NCBI GenBank assembly: GCA_018653085.1
Contig: JABIAY010000046.1
Location: 1-64,000, forward strand
Source: Nitrospina sp.
GTDB taxonomy: Bacteria > Nitrospinota > Nitrospinia > Nitrospinales > VA-1
Length of the DNA: 64,000 bases
Direction: 5' to 3'
Shown: positions 27,016-35,997 of the stretch, one piece after another
How positions within the stretch are numbered: the stretch's first letter is position 1
How the letters are laid out: each line of letters starts with the position of its first letter
The notes under the pieces: model-generated
What the model was told of the DNA's origin: nothing
The model's database searches: none
The model's input: the letters and a program-made list of their open reading frames with translations, nothing else
Position numbers and translations under genes: made by a program

Positions 27016-27319
27016 GGCTTGAGTTGTATCTCTAAATCGATAGTCCATTACCCTTTTAATTATGGCGGCAAAACCCTGCCACGCAATCCCACGAATGAGG
27101 GAGCAAAGGGCATTTTTCCCTCCTGATCCTATTACAGCAAGATAAAGGCCAAAATAGAAAGAATGAAAGTGATACTGAAATTATAACTTATTTTACAATG
27201 ATTTGTGGGAAGAAAAAACATTTGGGGGGAAAGATTCGAAGTTTGAAACCGGAGATGGTGTTACAAATTTTGTTACCTGATCAACAATTTTTGTTACGGG
27301 ATGTAGGTGTTGAATTTCC

Positions 27320-27440
27320 CCTCTTAGCCCACTCCCGTGGGAGGGAGTGTAGCAACGGCTCTTTCAACCGAGAAAACTCTTTGCTCGCCAGAGAGAGTTG
27401 TGGCCTATTGGGCCCAGCGTCACGCTGGTCCCGCTGGCTA
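27320..27440. repeat. Mosaic repeat at the 3' end of the DUF4124 gene
   Basis: Modules in order are CCCAC-TCCC-GTGGG (27328-27341), a core with CCGAGAAAACTCTTTGCTCG, and the perfect hairpin CCAGCGT-C-ACGCTGG (27414-27428). A GCTGGCTAG follows that contains the stop of the DUF4124 gene (27438-27440). The remainder of the gap, 27016-27319, contains a possible off-spacing -24/-12 element at 27067-27081 and nothing else I can name. Confidence 0.75.
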
Positions 27441-28112
27441 GTCGGTGGTGGCTACAGTCAGCTTTTCCAGAAGCTGGTTTTCCTGCCTGGCTTCACTCTT
27501 CAACCGGTTCATCAGCGTCTGGGTTTGGCGGCGCGAAGTAATAGTGGTAGGAACAACTTTCTGGGATTTTTCATCTGCGGCAATGCTCGCTTCCAAAAAT
27601 GCGGCCACTTCCTTGAGTAAAGGAAGGTCGTGCGGGGAAACCTGATCTAACAGGGCCTGTTTTTGGGAAGTTGCTCCCGCAACGGCTCCCTTGACAGCGC
27701 GAAATTTGCTCCGGCTGGTCGGCCAGGAATAAAATTTTTCGTAACGCAGTATATCTTCTTTCAGGAAATTAACGGCGGCTGTAGCGGCGGAACGCTGTCC
27801 CTCCGTCAAGCCTTCCTGTTTGTCGCCTTCTTTGATTTCAGTTTCAGCAGGTTTTTCAGTAGTGGCTTGTTTTTCGGAAGCCTCTTTGTCCTGGGTTTCT
27901 TTACCCCTGGCCTTCGGAGTTTCTTTGCGGGATTTGGGATTCTTTATAAAAGGTTTTTTGCGAAACGCTTCCGGAACTTTTGTAGGGTTATCGGTGAAAT
28001 GGGTTTTACCATTTTCATCTTTCCATTTGTAAATGGCGGCATCCGCAAACAACACCGGTCCGCTGACCAAAAAAACCATCGTTAGCGTTAGAATTGTCCG
28101 TCTGATTCGCAT
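27438..28112 (-). CDS. Exported DUF4124-domain protein
   Basis: A signal peptide (ILTLTMVFLVSGPVLFADA) is followed by the DUF4124 core AIYKWKDENGKTHFTDNPTKVP. A strongly charged Lys/Glu-rich linker (about residues 55-100) leads to a helical C-terminus. DUF4124 is a small periplasmic domain of unknown function. The same domain precedes the aspartyl protease at 5.0 kb. It begins 22 bases from the end of aroB, so it may share that transcript. The stop lies in a repeat. Confidence 0.75.
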   Translation of the reverse strand: MRIRRTILTLTMVFLVSGPVLFADAAIYKWKDENGKTHFTDNPTKVPEAFRKKPFIKNPKSRKETPKARGKETQDKEASEKQATTEKPAETEIKEGDKQEGLTEGQRSAATAAVNFLKEDILRYEKFYSWPTSRSKFRAVKGAVAGATSQKQALLDQVSPHDLPLLKEVAAFLEASIAADEKSQKVVPTTITSRRQTQTLMNRLKSEARQENQLLEKLTVATTD

Positions 28113-28133
28113 GGAGAAACCCTGGTTACCTTC

Positions 28134-29204
28134 TCAAAGTACTTTTAAAATTTCTGCTTCCGGCATATGGTCAACGATTTCGATAGACCCGATTTCCTTA
28201 ACCAGAATAAACTTTATTTTATGGTCCATGGTTTTTTTATCATGGTACAAAGATTCAATCACAGCTGAGGACTCTAATTTCGGCATCTCAACCGGTAGGC
28301 CCAGTTTTTTCAGCAGGGCCTCCAGGCGCATTGGAACCTCTTCCGAGCATTTTCCCATTGAATGAGACAGTTTAGCCGCACGCACCATTCCCATTGCCAC
28401 TGCCTCTCCATGAATGAAGCTGGAATAGCCCGTCAACGATTCGATAGCGTGGCCCAAAGTATGCCCGAAGTTAAGAATCATCCGGTAATGGCTTTCCCGC
28501 TCATCCTTTTCAACCACCGCCGCTTTTATAGCGCAAGAGGTCTCAATGATATGGGAAAGGCATTCATGATCGAGACTGAGAATTTCCTTGCAGTGGGTTT
28601 CCAAAAATTCAAAAAGACTGGCATCGGAAATGACTCCATACTTAACTATCTCCGCCAGTCCAGCCCGATATTCATTTGAAGGAAGCGTCCGGAGAGTTTC
28701 CAGATCTACTACGACCAGACGTGGCTGGTAAAACGCCCCAATCATATTTTTTCCCTTGGGATGGTTGACCGCTGTTTTTCCTCCAACACTACTGTCAACC
28801 TGGGAAAGTAAAGTGGTCGGCATTTGTATGAAGGGAATCCCTCTCTGATAGGTCGCCGCAACAAAACCCACTAAATCCCCAATCACTCCTCCGCCCAAAG
28901 CGACTAAAACAGATTTCCTGTCACAGTTCAATTCCAACAGGTGGTCGTATAGTTTTTCTGCCTGGCTCAGATTCTTGGAGGATTCGCCTTCCGGAACTTC
29001 GATGATGTCGGTCTCCCACCCCTGGGCAACAAAATTTTCCGTCACCTCTTCGCCATAGAGACTATTGATAGAGGGGTGCGTAATGACCACAACCCGGCTG
29101 GGGTCAAAGGTGGCCTTGAGGAGCTCGCCGGCCCGCTTTCTAAGACCGCGACCGATAAGAATGTCATAACTTCTTTCGCCGAGATCAATGCTTAAGCGTT
29201 GCAT
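28134..29204 (-). CDS. aroB: 3-dehydroquinate synthase AroB
   Basis: The 356 residues carry GGGVIGDLVGFVAATYQRGI, then PTTLLSQVDSSVGGKTAVNH and KNMIGAFYQP, the NAD- and metal-binding blocks of AroB. HTLGHAIES carries the zinc-ligand histidine. The enzyme converts DAHP to 3-dehydroquinate in the shikimate pathway. It lies just downstream of the pilMNOPQ operon on the same strand, a pairing seen in many proteobacteria, though here a repeat-containing gap of about 190 bases separates them. Confidence 0.97.
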   Translation of the reverse strand: MQRLSIDLGERSYDILIGRGLRKRAGELLKATFDPSRVVVITHPSINSLYGEEVTENFVAQGWETDIIEVPEGESSKNLSQAEKLYDHLLELNCDRKSVLVALGGGVIGDLVGFVAATYQRGIPFIQMPTTLLSQVDSSVGGKTAVNHPKGKNMIGAFYQPRLVVVDLETLRTLPSNEYRAGLAEIVKYGVISDASLFEFLETHCKEILSLDHECLSHIIETSCAIKAAVVEKDERESHYRMILNFGHTLGHAIESLTGYSSFIHGEAVAMGMVRAAKLSHSMGKCSEEVPMRLEALLKKLGLPVEMPKLESSAVIESLYHDKKTMDHKIKFILVKEIGSIEIVDHMPEAEILKVL

Positions 29205-29261
29205 ATTTCTATTATATTCTTTATGAGGATGTCTATTTCTTCGGTACTTTTCTCTAAGGCC

Positions 29262-29345
29262 ACTAGGTGTGTGCGGTGATATTCTTCCTCAGCTTTCCTG
29301 CCCCGCAGGGGTACAACTGGCAATGGCTCAACGGCCCCTATATGA
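29262..29345. repeat. Diverged mosaic repeat between pilQ and aroB
   Basis: It contains gccactaggtgtgtg (a decayed CCACTAGGCGTGG module), gtgatattcttcctcagctt and the hairpin TGCCCCGCAGGGGTA (29298-29312). The gtgatattc...tgccccgcaggggta pair recurs at 39.8 kb and, changed, at 44.7 and 61.2 kb. Confidence 0.6.
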
Positions 29346-29396
29346 GAGTTTTTTGCGCACGTTATTTTTCTTGTTTACCCAGCCTTCAGCGCAGAC

Positions 29397-31337
29397 TCAA
29401 TTTGTTTCAATGATGGTAGGAGTGATGAACACCAAAAGTTCAGTAATCGTGTCTGAATCCGCAAAGCTTTTAAACAGAAAACCCACTAAAGGTAGCTTGG
29501 ATAAAAACGGAACGGCCTTTTTATTTTTAGTTGAAGTGCTTTCATAAATTCCGCCTAAAACAGTAGTGTCCCCATTGCCCACTAAAACTTCTGTATGTGT
29601 TTCCTTGGTGGTAATGGTTGGTACGGTTCCCACCAACTGCGTAAAATCTGCGGCGTTTTTGGTTGCGTCAATGGTCATGTAGACACTATTGTCCGAGGTA
29701 ACATGTGGGGTGACCGTAAGGCTGAGCTCGGCATCGACAAACTGGATCGAGTTGCCCTCTGCCGAGGTAACCTGATAGGGAATTTGCGATCCGCTTCTTA
29801 TTCTGGCTTCCTTATTATCTGCGGTTGTGACTTTAGGGCTGGAAAGAACCCGTCCTTTTCCCTGTGTCTCCAAAGCTTCCAGCCTGAGATTTAAATCTAA
29901 TCCTGGCAACAAGCCTCCCAGCAACAGATCGAATCCGCTCAGGCTTCCGGCAGCAATAGTGCTGTCCTGCGCTAAATCCACCAGAAAAGTGGTGTTCGTT
30001 GCGTTAGCAGTACCCTTGATAGCCGCTGAGCCAGGTGAGTTAGCAGATGCTTCACCCGTTAAACCCCATTGGACTCCCAGTTCCTGAATAAAAGATTTGC
30101 TGATCTCAACAATCTTTGCCTCAATCAAAACCTGGGGTGTGGGGATGTCCAGGATTTTAACGGTCTCCAGCATGTCATCCACATGAGCTCGCAGGTCATT
30201 TAAAATTAGCGTATTGGTACGAGCATCCACCGTAATTCCCCTGTCCTTGCGGGCACTCCCTAAAGCATTAAGGCTGGCTGAAAGCTGGGCAATATCAGCG
30301 TGGTTGATACGAACTACCTCGGTGACCAGATCCTGAGCATCCCGTTCGTTGACCCTATCTATCACTGCACGATTTTTCTTAGCAATCCGGGCGGCATCCT
30401 CAGTAGCAAGGACTGCTTTGGTCGCAACGCGGACAATATTGTTCCCGAAGCATACTCGTCCCAAGGCACTATTAGTGAGAATAATTTCCATTGCCTGGTT
30501 CCAGGGCACATCCATCATTCTAATATTTACGGAACCTCCTACGTCAGGAGAAAGAATGACATTAAATCCACTGATCTCTGCGAAAATCCTAAAAAGGTTG
30601 CGGACATCGGCATTTTGAAAGTCCAGAGAAATTAATTCCTTCTCTCCATACAACATGGGAAAACACGTATCTTCATTTATGGGAACTTCTTCCGCTTCAT
30701 CCATGAGGGAAGCCGCGCCCCGGAGGCTTTTTTTATGAAATTCTTTCTTAAAACCTGCCTTGTTGGAAGGAGCTGATTCCTTCATGGATGGAGCCTGGGC
30801 CATTTCCTGGCCTGCTGTCTGTTCCGAGGATCGCAGGCGAACACTCAGCTTATTTTTTTCTGGCTTGCTAATCTCATAATCCGCCGACTGGTTGAGAACG
30901 ATTTCAAGACGCAATACCCCTGCCTCTTCGAAATGGATAGGACGGATAGAATTTACGATTCCTTTATCAACCTGAATACGGCTAGTCAGATTCCCCTGAT
31001 CCATTTTGGGAAAATCCAGAATCAGGCGGAGCGGATTCAGAAGTTTAAACGCCGTGTACTGAACAGGCCGGGTTGACTCGATAGAAACAATGGAGCCTTG
31101 TCCCTCTTCTGTTGTATTGAGAAAAACAATTTCCCCCAATGGCTCTGTACTGGAACCTCCCATCTGATTTTGGGCGAAGACCATTGACGGAACCGCCTTC
31201 TTTTTGTTCTGAAATGGAGTGCCTGACTGATGGTCTGGAAGCAAGACCGCAGAATATGTGGGCACCGCGCCTGTTAAAAATATAAACAGACAAGCTACCC
31301 TTATTAAATAGGATTTTATGAACATTTGTTTTTTCAT
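29397..31337 (-). CDS. pilQ: Type IV pilus secretin PilQ
   Basis: The 646 residues begin with a signal peptide. An AMIN-type region (residues 65-165, VQYTAFKLLNPLRLILDFP) follows. Next is the secretin-TonB short domain (ISLDFQNADVRNLFRIFAEI), then an N1 domain (VRINHADIAQLSASLNAL) and the secretin barrel domain with VLIEAKIVEISKSF, VLSSPKVTTADNKEARI and LLVFITPTII. PilQ forms the outer-membrane gate through which the pilus passes. It is last of pilM-N-O-P-Q and its ATG overlaps the pilP stop by four bases. One AMIN domain fits its moderate length. Confidence 0.95.
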   Translation of the reverse strand: MKKQMFIKSYLIRVACLFIFLTGAVPTYSAVLLPDHQSGTPFQNKKKAVPSMVFAQNQMGGSSTEPLGEIVFLNTTEEGQGSIVSIESTRPVQYTAFKLLNPLRLILDFPKMDQGNLTSRIQVDKGIVNSIRPIHFEEAGVLRLEIVLNQSADYEISKPEKNKLSVRLRSSEQTAGQEMAQAPSMKESAPSNKAGFKKEFHKKSLRGAASLMDEAEEVPINEDTCFPMLYGEKELISLDFQNADVRNLFRIFAEISGFNVILSPDVGGSVNIRMMDVPWNQAMEIILTNSALGRVCFGNNIVRVATKAVLATEDAARIAKKNRAVIDRVNERDAQDLVTEVVRINHADIAQLSASLNALGSARKDRGITVDARTNTLILNDLRAHVDDMLETVKILDIPTPQVLIEAKIVEISKSFIQELGVQWGLTGEASANSPGSAAIKGTANATNTTFLVDLAQDSTIAAGSLSGFDLLLGGLLPGLDLNLRLEALETQGKGRVLSSPKVTTADNKEARIRSGSQIPYQVTSAEGNSIQFVDAELSLTVTPHVTSDNSVYMTIDATKNAADFTQLVGTVPTITTKETHTEVLVGNGDTTVLGGIYESTSTKNKKAVPFLSKLPLVGFLFKSFADSDTITELLVFITPTIIETN

Positions 31338-32809
31338 GAGTTCGTATCACCCTCGCTAGATGTGCTCTGATAAAATTCAATAACTTTCTGGTTTGTCAGG
31401 GTATTGCCAAGATAGTCCCTGAACTTTTCAACTACGATTACTTGTTCGCCCTGTATTTCATCCACATACCCGAATACAGGACCAATCCGGTCCCCTTGTC
31501 TCACTGCATATCCAACCTTGCCAATCTCAAACATGGCAACTGCTTCTGATTTTTTCTGGATAATTCCTGTCATCCGAAGGGAATCATATTCTATCTGCAG
31601 GGGCGACTCGTCCATTTTGATATCAGAAGCCTGCTCCAGGGCAGTGCGATACTCTTCCATTGCATCGGCATATTCTTCATCTGCCATCTCTTCCAATGCT
31701 TCCCGATCATTAATCAAGCGTTCAAAATGCTTCAAACTCTTATAGAGTTTCGGGTGCTGATCTTCGATCTTGGCAAATACCAGCAAGGCAATCGGGGGAA
31801 TATCTTTCAGCTCATTCCCGAACAAGCGGGCCTTAGACTTTGGGCCTTTTGTAGAGCGAGAAACCACCAGTCCTCCGATATCCACCAGAGGCCGGAAAGG
31901 ATCGCGCTTTCCAATGAGCAGATATCTTTGTCCCGGTGGCGCAATCTCCCTTACCAGAGGAAACTCTGGTCCGCCGGAGTCGATTTCTTTTAACAAGTCT
32001 TCCTGAATTTGTTCTGCCTGATACAAGTTCTTTTTAATCCCTTTTTTAAAACCCTTCAAAGCGGTCTCGCTGAACCAGCGACCGGCCTTGGAGTTTAAAA
32101 ACTCAGCATATTTTTTAAGTTCTTTATCCTTAATATTCTTAAAGCTAAAGAGTAAGCCTCGCAAAATGATTTCCCGCATGGGTTCAGTAATGCTTTCGTC
32201 CAATACTCTCAGCATTTTTCCGAGTCTCTTGCTTTGAATTTTTTGATTAAAGGGGTACATCAATTTGACATACCCCAAATAAAGAGCCTTCCCGGCTTTA
32301 GTTGTGATCGATGAACGCTCAACTTGTTCTATCAGAAGTAGTCGCTCCTCGCTGGGAGGTGAGTTCAGTAAATCTTCTGTGAACAACTCCCTCGCCGTCT
32401 GACTATCTGGGTTATTTGCCTCACTCTCAAGCCGCAACAACTTTTTCCCTAGTGAACTTCGATACCACTGAACCACCGAAAGAACATGTTGAGGTTTGTA
32501 ATTTTTAAGAAAAGGCTGTTTCTGCACTCGATAAAATTTTTCATGAGAATACGCCTGATGCATAATTCTCCTGGCAAACCCATCCTGACCCGGTGCTAAA
32601 GCATCATTAATATTTCCTGCAGTTTGCAAAGCAGATTCAGCATTCTCCAGAATATTTTCAAGCCCACTGAGTCGGAACAAAATATTGAGCTTTTGGTTTC
32701 TGGAACGCAGGTCGTCCTGAGAAGGTGCTGTCATTGCCAGGGCTGGAAAAGAAGTAAGCCCAGCTATCCACAGGAAAAACAAAATTTTTATATGTTGCTT
32801 GATTTTCAT
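31334..32809 (-). CDS. pilP: PilP fused to an N-terminal DUF2059-like region
   Basis: The C-terminal part shows the PilP hallmarks KRDPFRPLVDIG and YDSLRMTGIIQKKSEAVAMF, then GYAVRQGDRIGPVFGYVDEI and VVEKFRDYLG. PilP binds PilNO and the PilQ secretin in the periplasm. Before it come about 280 extra residues with two DUF2059-like stretches (VVQWYRSSLGKKLLRLESEA and AEFLNSKAGRWFSETALKGF). Typical PilP is about 170-180 residues; this is 491. A signal peptide (ILFFLWIAGLTSFPALA) has no lipobox cysteine, so it is not a lipoprotein, unlike many PilP. I prefer the ATG at 32809. Confidence 0.82.
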   Translation of the reverse strand: MKIKQHIKILFFLWIAGLTSFPALAMTAPSQDDLRSRNQKLNILFRLSGLENILENAESALQTAGNINDALAPGQDGFARRIMHQAYSHEKFYRVQKQPFLKNYKPQHVLSVVQWYRSSLGKKLLRLESEANNPDSQTARELFTEDLLNSPPSEERLLLIEQVERSSITTKAGKALYLGYVKLMYPFNQKIQSKRLGKMLRVLDESITEPMREIILRGLLFSFKNIKDKELKKYAEFLNSKAGRWFSETALKGFKKGIKKNLYQAEQIQEDLLKEIDSGGPEFPLVREIAPPGQRYLLIGKRDPFRPLVDIGGLVVSRSTKGPKSKARLFGNELKDIPPIALLVFAKIEDQHPKLYKSLKHFERLINDREALEEMADEEYADAMEEYRTALEQASDIKMDESPLQIEYDSLRMTGIIQKKSEAVAMFEIGKVGYAVRQGDRIGPVFGYVDEIQGEQVIVVEKFRDYLGNTLTNQKVIEFYQSTSSEGDTNS

Positions 32810-32837
32810 CTGCAATATCATCTATCCGTTAAAGTGC

Positions 32838-33515
32838 TTAATGGCCTTTTTTCTTCTTTTTTGCTTTCTTCTTAGCGGGTTTCTTTTTAACCGGCTTTCG
32901 ATTTTCAGCACCTTCCACAAACGAGTAAGTCTTTACCGTTAAAGTTGTTCTCAGTGAGCCTATGGTAGGTTCACTGCCCCCTACTCCGGCAATTTGAACA
33001 CTCTGAGCATTCAGCGACAGGCTATCAAAACTCACCAAGCGCAAAAGATTCTGCATATAGTCGATGAAATCCAGCGTGACCCATAATTCTCCATATATCT
33101 GGACCCTTAAGGGAATCACCTTATAAAAACTTCCAACCTCACCTTGTTCTGTGGTGAGCGTAACCATTTTCATATTCCTGTCTCTGCCAAATGCCGCTAT
33201 CCTTCGCATTAAATTGGGAATCTCGGCCTGACTGGGCATTTGGCTTTTAAATACATCGAACTGGCCCTTTACCCGAGCCAGATTTTTTGCCACTTTATCT
33301 TTCTTGGCAACTGTTACCTGATATCGTTTCAGGGTTCTCTGCGCTTCTACTTTCTCTTTGGTTAGCGTTTCAAATTCCGTACTGGTGGCACTATACAAGG
33401 TGAAATAGTAGGCGATGAAAAGTAACAGTCCTACGCCTGCGGCTCCTGCCAGCAAGTGGGTAAACTGAATCCCATCAAGGTCATCGTAAGGTAATTTGTC
33501 GAACAGTTTGTCCAT
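32838..33515 (-). CDS. pilO: Type IV pilus assembly protein PilO
   Basis: From the ATG at 33515 (MDKLFDKLPYDD), nine bases past pilN, the protein has one membrane segment (THLLAGAAGVGLLLFIAYYF) and a coiled coil (EFETLTKEKVEAQRTLKRYQ). A ferredoxin-like periplasmic domain with FKSQMPSQAEIPNLMRRIA and IYGELWVTLDFIDYMQNLLR follows. It pairs with PilN in the inner-membrane alignment complex. The C-terminus ends in a Lys-rich tail (KKKPAKKKAKKKKK), unusual for PilO. The frame to 33569 overlaps pilN and is not needed. Confidence 0.9.
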   Translation of the reverse strand: MDKLFDKLPYDDLDGIQFTHLLAGAAGVGLLLFIAYYFTLYSATSTEFETLTKEKVEAQRTLKRYQVTVAKKDKVAKNLARVKGQFDVFKSQMPSQAEIPNLMRRIAAFGRDRNMKMVTLTTEQGEVGSFYKVIPLRVQIYGELWVTLDFIDYMQNLLRLVSFDSLSLNAQSVQIAGVGGSEPTIGSLRTTLTVKTYSFVEGAENRKPVKKKPAKKKAKKKKKGH

Positions 33516-33523
33516 AGTCGTTA

Positions 33524-34192
33524 TTAAGCCGATTTTTTCTTTTTCGGTTTCTTTTCCGGCATATAGCAATAAATAATAAATTTATGAACCGCATGACTTC
33601 CAATATATATCTGTGACAATTGATAGAGGAACGTTGTTTTGTAATAAGGAATTTCCTGTATTCTTTTCATGTATTCCGCTACTCCGTTTTCAGTCAGGGA
33701 ATAGCCTGTAACCTCTACAAATTCATTTGGGGGAGGACCTTTTCTCCTTTTCCTCTTTTTCTTCTTTCCCGGATCACCAAACATGATAGTGGGAAAACCC
33801 TTTCTTTTCCTCTCCAGAGACTCCAGGTCTCTCTGCACGATGCCGCCCAACCAAAGGCCCTCCGGAATCATCAGGTTTAAATCACCGACAATCGTACTCG
33901 CGGGTAATTGCCTTTCTCGCAAATTTTCAATGCCCGCAATAATAGTCTGCAAGCGTTTTTGCTTGCCTTCCATTTCTTTGACCTTATCAACCGGGCCTTT
34001 TAAAGCCGCGACTTGAGATTTCAGTTGGTTTGTTTCACTTTTCACTGAATCCAGTTGAGCCTGCTCCATCAGCCAGCTTACGATGATAAAAAAGATTGCG
34101 ACAGCAACGATGGAAAGAGATTTAACCACCCGCTTTTGGATCTCAATCTTTCTCAGCTCATCATGGTAATCGTGAAGATTGATTCGGATCAT
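33524..34192 (-). CDS. pilN: Type IV pilus assembly protein PilN
   Basis: It begins MIRINLHDYHDELRKIEIQK, containing the IRINL motif that PilM grips. A membrane segment (LSIVAVAIFFIIVSWLMEQA) and a coiled coil (QLKSQVAALKGPVDKVKEME) lead to a periplasmic domain. A highly basic insertion (KKKKRKRRKGPPPN) interrupts the domain around residue 145, and the C-terminus is Lys-rich. The GTG/ATG junction overlaps the pilM stop by four bases. Confidence 0.92.
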   Translation of the reverse strand: MIRINLHDYHDELRKIEIQKRVVKSLSIVAVAIFFIIVSWLMEQAQLDSVKSETNQLKSQVAALKGPVDKVKEMEGKQKRLQTIIAGIENLRERQLPASTIVGDLNLMIPEGLWLGGIVQRDLESLERKRKGFPTIMFGDPGKKKKRKRRKGPPPNEFVEVTGYSLTENGVAEYMKRIQEIPYYKTTFLYQLSQIYIGSHAVHKFIIYCYMPEKKPKKKKSA

Positions 34193-35343
34193 GTGTAGTC
34201 AAACCTCCTTGTTGCCAACCCCAGGGCAACTGTTGACAACCCGCCCATTTCATCAATTAATGAGTTGTCAAAATTTTTGGGATTGATTTTGACTCCTTGC
34301 ATGGGATTCAAAATCTCCACGGGCACGTCTAAGTAGTCGGCAAAAAAACCATCCAATCCCCGAATCATGCTTCCCCCTCCGCACAACAAAACCCGATCTA
34401 CCTTGCTACCGGACAGGGTGCCAAAATATTCGAAGGACTTTTGCACCTCCTCCAAAACCTTTTTATAGGCCTGGCTAATAATTTTGACGACCTCTTCTTC
34501 ATCAATGTCCGAAGAAAAATTGCCCCGCTTTATTGCAAGAGTCTGGTTAAAAGGGACTTTGAATTTTGACATGAGCATCTTGGTACAATAGTCCCCTCCA
34601 ACAGGGATATCCCGGGTATAACCCATTGTTCCATCCTGGATAATATTGATGTGAGTGAACGAATCTCCAAGATCAATGAGTGCGGTGACACCCATTGACG
34701 ACAAATCATTGGTAAGTTGAGCCGCATTCATCAATGCAAACACATTCAGGTCAATGATGGCTGGTTTCAGCCCCACCTCCAGAAGAATATCGGTTCTCTC
34801 ATCAATGACCGCCCTTTGAACCGCCACAAGGAGGACTTCCATCATCTCCTCATCGGCCTCTTCGTTCGAATCTTCTTGCTGAGAGTCATTGCTTTGAGAT
34901 TCTTCATTAAATTCACTGTTTTTCGAATTGTCGAATTCCTCTGCTTCCTCAGTTTTTACCGTGCCCAAAAGCTGAAAGTCGAGAGCCACATCGTCAATAT
35001 CAAAGGGGATGTACTGTTCCGCTTCCTGAGTTATTTTTTCAGAAAGCTCCTCCTCCGACATTACTGGAACTTTAATTTTTTTTATAAAAACAGCTTCTCC
35101 CGCAACGGCGGAAACGGCATAACGGCTTTGTATTTTTTCGGCTTTGATTAAATCCGCCAGGGCCTTGGCCACCAGGTCGGGTTTTTTAATCGCCCCCTCA
35201 ACAATGCATTCTTCTGCAAGCGGCATCATCCCAAAATGAGTCAGTTCAAACTCTCCATCTTTAAGCTCGGATAATTGAACCAGCTTGATGGAAGAGGACC
35301 CGATGTCGATGGCTACTAGTTGAGTTTTTTTCGATAAAAACAT
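34189..35343 (-). CDS. pilM: Type IV pilus inner-membrane platform ATPase-like protein PilM
   Basis: The FtsA/actin-like fold shows LVAIDIGSSSIKLVQL at the N-terminus, INIIQDGTMGYTRDIPVGGD and VLLCGGGSMIRGL. PilM is cytoplasmic, binds ATP and PilN, and links the pilus platform to cytoplasmic ATPases. An acidic, Ser/Asn/Gln-rich insertion of about 40 residues (roughly 130-170 from MFLSKKT) is absent from usual PilM (about 350 residues). Start at the ATG 35343 (MFLSKKTQ). First gene of pilMNOPQ, with a sigma-54-type promoter about 50 bases upstream. Confidence 0.93.
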   Translation of the reverse strand: MFLSKKTQLVAIDIGSSSIKLVQLSELKDGEFELTHFGMMPLAEECIVEGAIKKPDLVAKALADLIKAEKIQSRYAVSAVAGEAVFIKKIKVPVMSEEELSEKITQEAEQYIPFDIDDVALDFQLLGTVKTEEAEEFDNSKNSEFNEESQSNDSQQEDSNEEADEEMMEVLLVAVQRAVIDERTDILLEVGLKPAIIDLNVFALMNAAQLTNDLSSMGVTALIDLGDSFTHINIIQDGTMGYTRDIPVGGDYCTKMLMSKFKVPFNQTLAIKRGNFSSDIDEEEVVKIISQAYKKVLEEVQKSFEYFGTLSGSKVDRVLLCGGGSMIRGLDGFFADYLDVPVEILNPMQGVKINPKNFDNSLIDEMGGLSTVALGLATRRFDYT

Positions 35344-35400
35344 AAAGTTCAAAAAAATCTGTGATATCAACGATTAATAAAACTTATCAAGCCTTCAAAA

Positions 35401-35417
35401 AGCAAACCCTGTACCAA
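35401..35417 (-). promoter_or_regulatory. Candidate sigma-54 promoter of pilMNOPQ
   Basis: The minus strand reads TTGGTACAGGGTTTGCT. The GG-N10-GC spacing is exact, and TTGG, AC, TTGC and T all match TTGGCACG-N4-TTGCW. The predicted start of transcription is near 35391, giving a 48-base leader before pilM. The site shares the GGGTTTGCT end with the pilin promoter (GGGTTTTGCT). The surrounding gap 35344-35670 contains no other gene; a plus-strand ORF there shows no coding character. Confidence 0.68.
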
Positions 35418-35479
35418 ACCTGCCCTTCATTCGCAATTCATTCAAAATCAACGAGTTTTGATTTTCCCTTTGCCACCCA

Positions 35480-35494
35480 TCACTATAGTAGTGA
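35480..35494. promoter_or_regulatory. Perfect palindrome upstream of pilM promoter
   Basis: TCACTA-TAG-TAGTGA has six-base arms and lies about 65-80 bases upstream of the -24 element. That spacing suits an activator or repressor site. It does not match the TGACA/TGTCA palindrome at the pilin promoter, so it would bind a different factor. Confidence 0.4.
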
Positions 35495-35670
35495 GTGGTT
35501 TTTTATCACTTTTCGTAAAAAATCATTCAAACTCATTGCCAGGTTTTTTTTGCTCGAAATTCAAGTTCTTCTCGTTTACCCCGATAAGCGTGTAGAGCTA
35601 CAATACTTTCTTGCGCTCTGACCCTATATGCTCTCACCCCAATTGACCAAACAGAGACCCCTGACAAAAT

Positions 35671-35922
35671 TCAAGGGTTTTTTGTCTTGCCTTTTTTGGT
35701 CGCCGAAGCGGAGTTATCATTTTCAGAATCAAAAATTCTTGTCCGATCTACCAGCTTGTAACCAAGGGCTAAAATGATCTTTCGCTTTGTATCGAGTCGG
35801 CAATCGTTCCCTTTTTCAATACGATCAATCGTTTGAACGGTCACGCTTGCCTTTCGAGCCAGCTCAGCCTTGCTCATCATTTTTGCTTCCCGGATTTGCC
35901 GGACGCTATTGCTTTGGGCCAC
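35671..35922 (-). CDS. Small HTH (XRE/Cro-CI type) DNA-binding protein
   Basis: This 83-residue protein is essentially one helix-turn-helix domain: VRQIREAKMMSKAELARKAS then VTVQTIDRIEKGNDCRLDTK and IILALGYKL. It starts at GTG 35922, with aggggaac eight bases upstream. The C-terminal tail is Lys-rich. Likely a transcription regulator. Its position upstream of, and codirectional with, the pil operon makes a link possible but unproven. Confidence 0.85.
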   Translation of the reverse strand: MAQSNSVRQIREAKMMSKAELARKASVTVQTIDRIEKGNDCRLDTKRKIILALGYKLVDRTRIFDSENDNSASATKKGKTKNP

Positions 35923-35997
35923 AGTAGTTCCCCTCCCTTAAAAATGGTTCTGGCGCAATGGCTCTGCAAACTAAATACTTTCTATGGAATAGTATGG

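Noticed and set aside
27067..27081. TGGCAGGGTTTTGCC on the minus strand, 50 bases upstream of pilV, as a sigma-54 promoter
   Set aside because: GG and GC are only 9 bases apart; sigma-54 needs 10. It resembles the pilin promoter but is left as unproven.
35361..35621. Plus-strand 86-residue ORF before pilM
   Set aside because: It overlaps the pilM promoter, has phenylalanine/leucine-rich non-coding character, and no motif.
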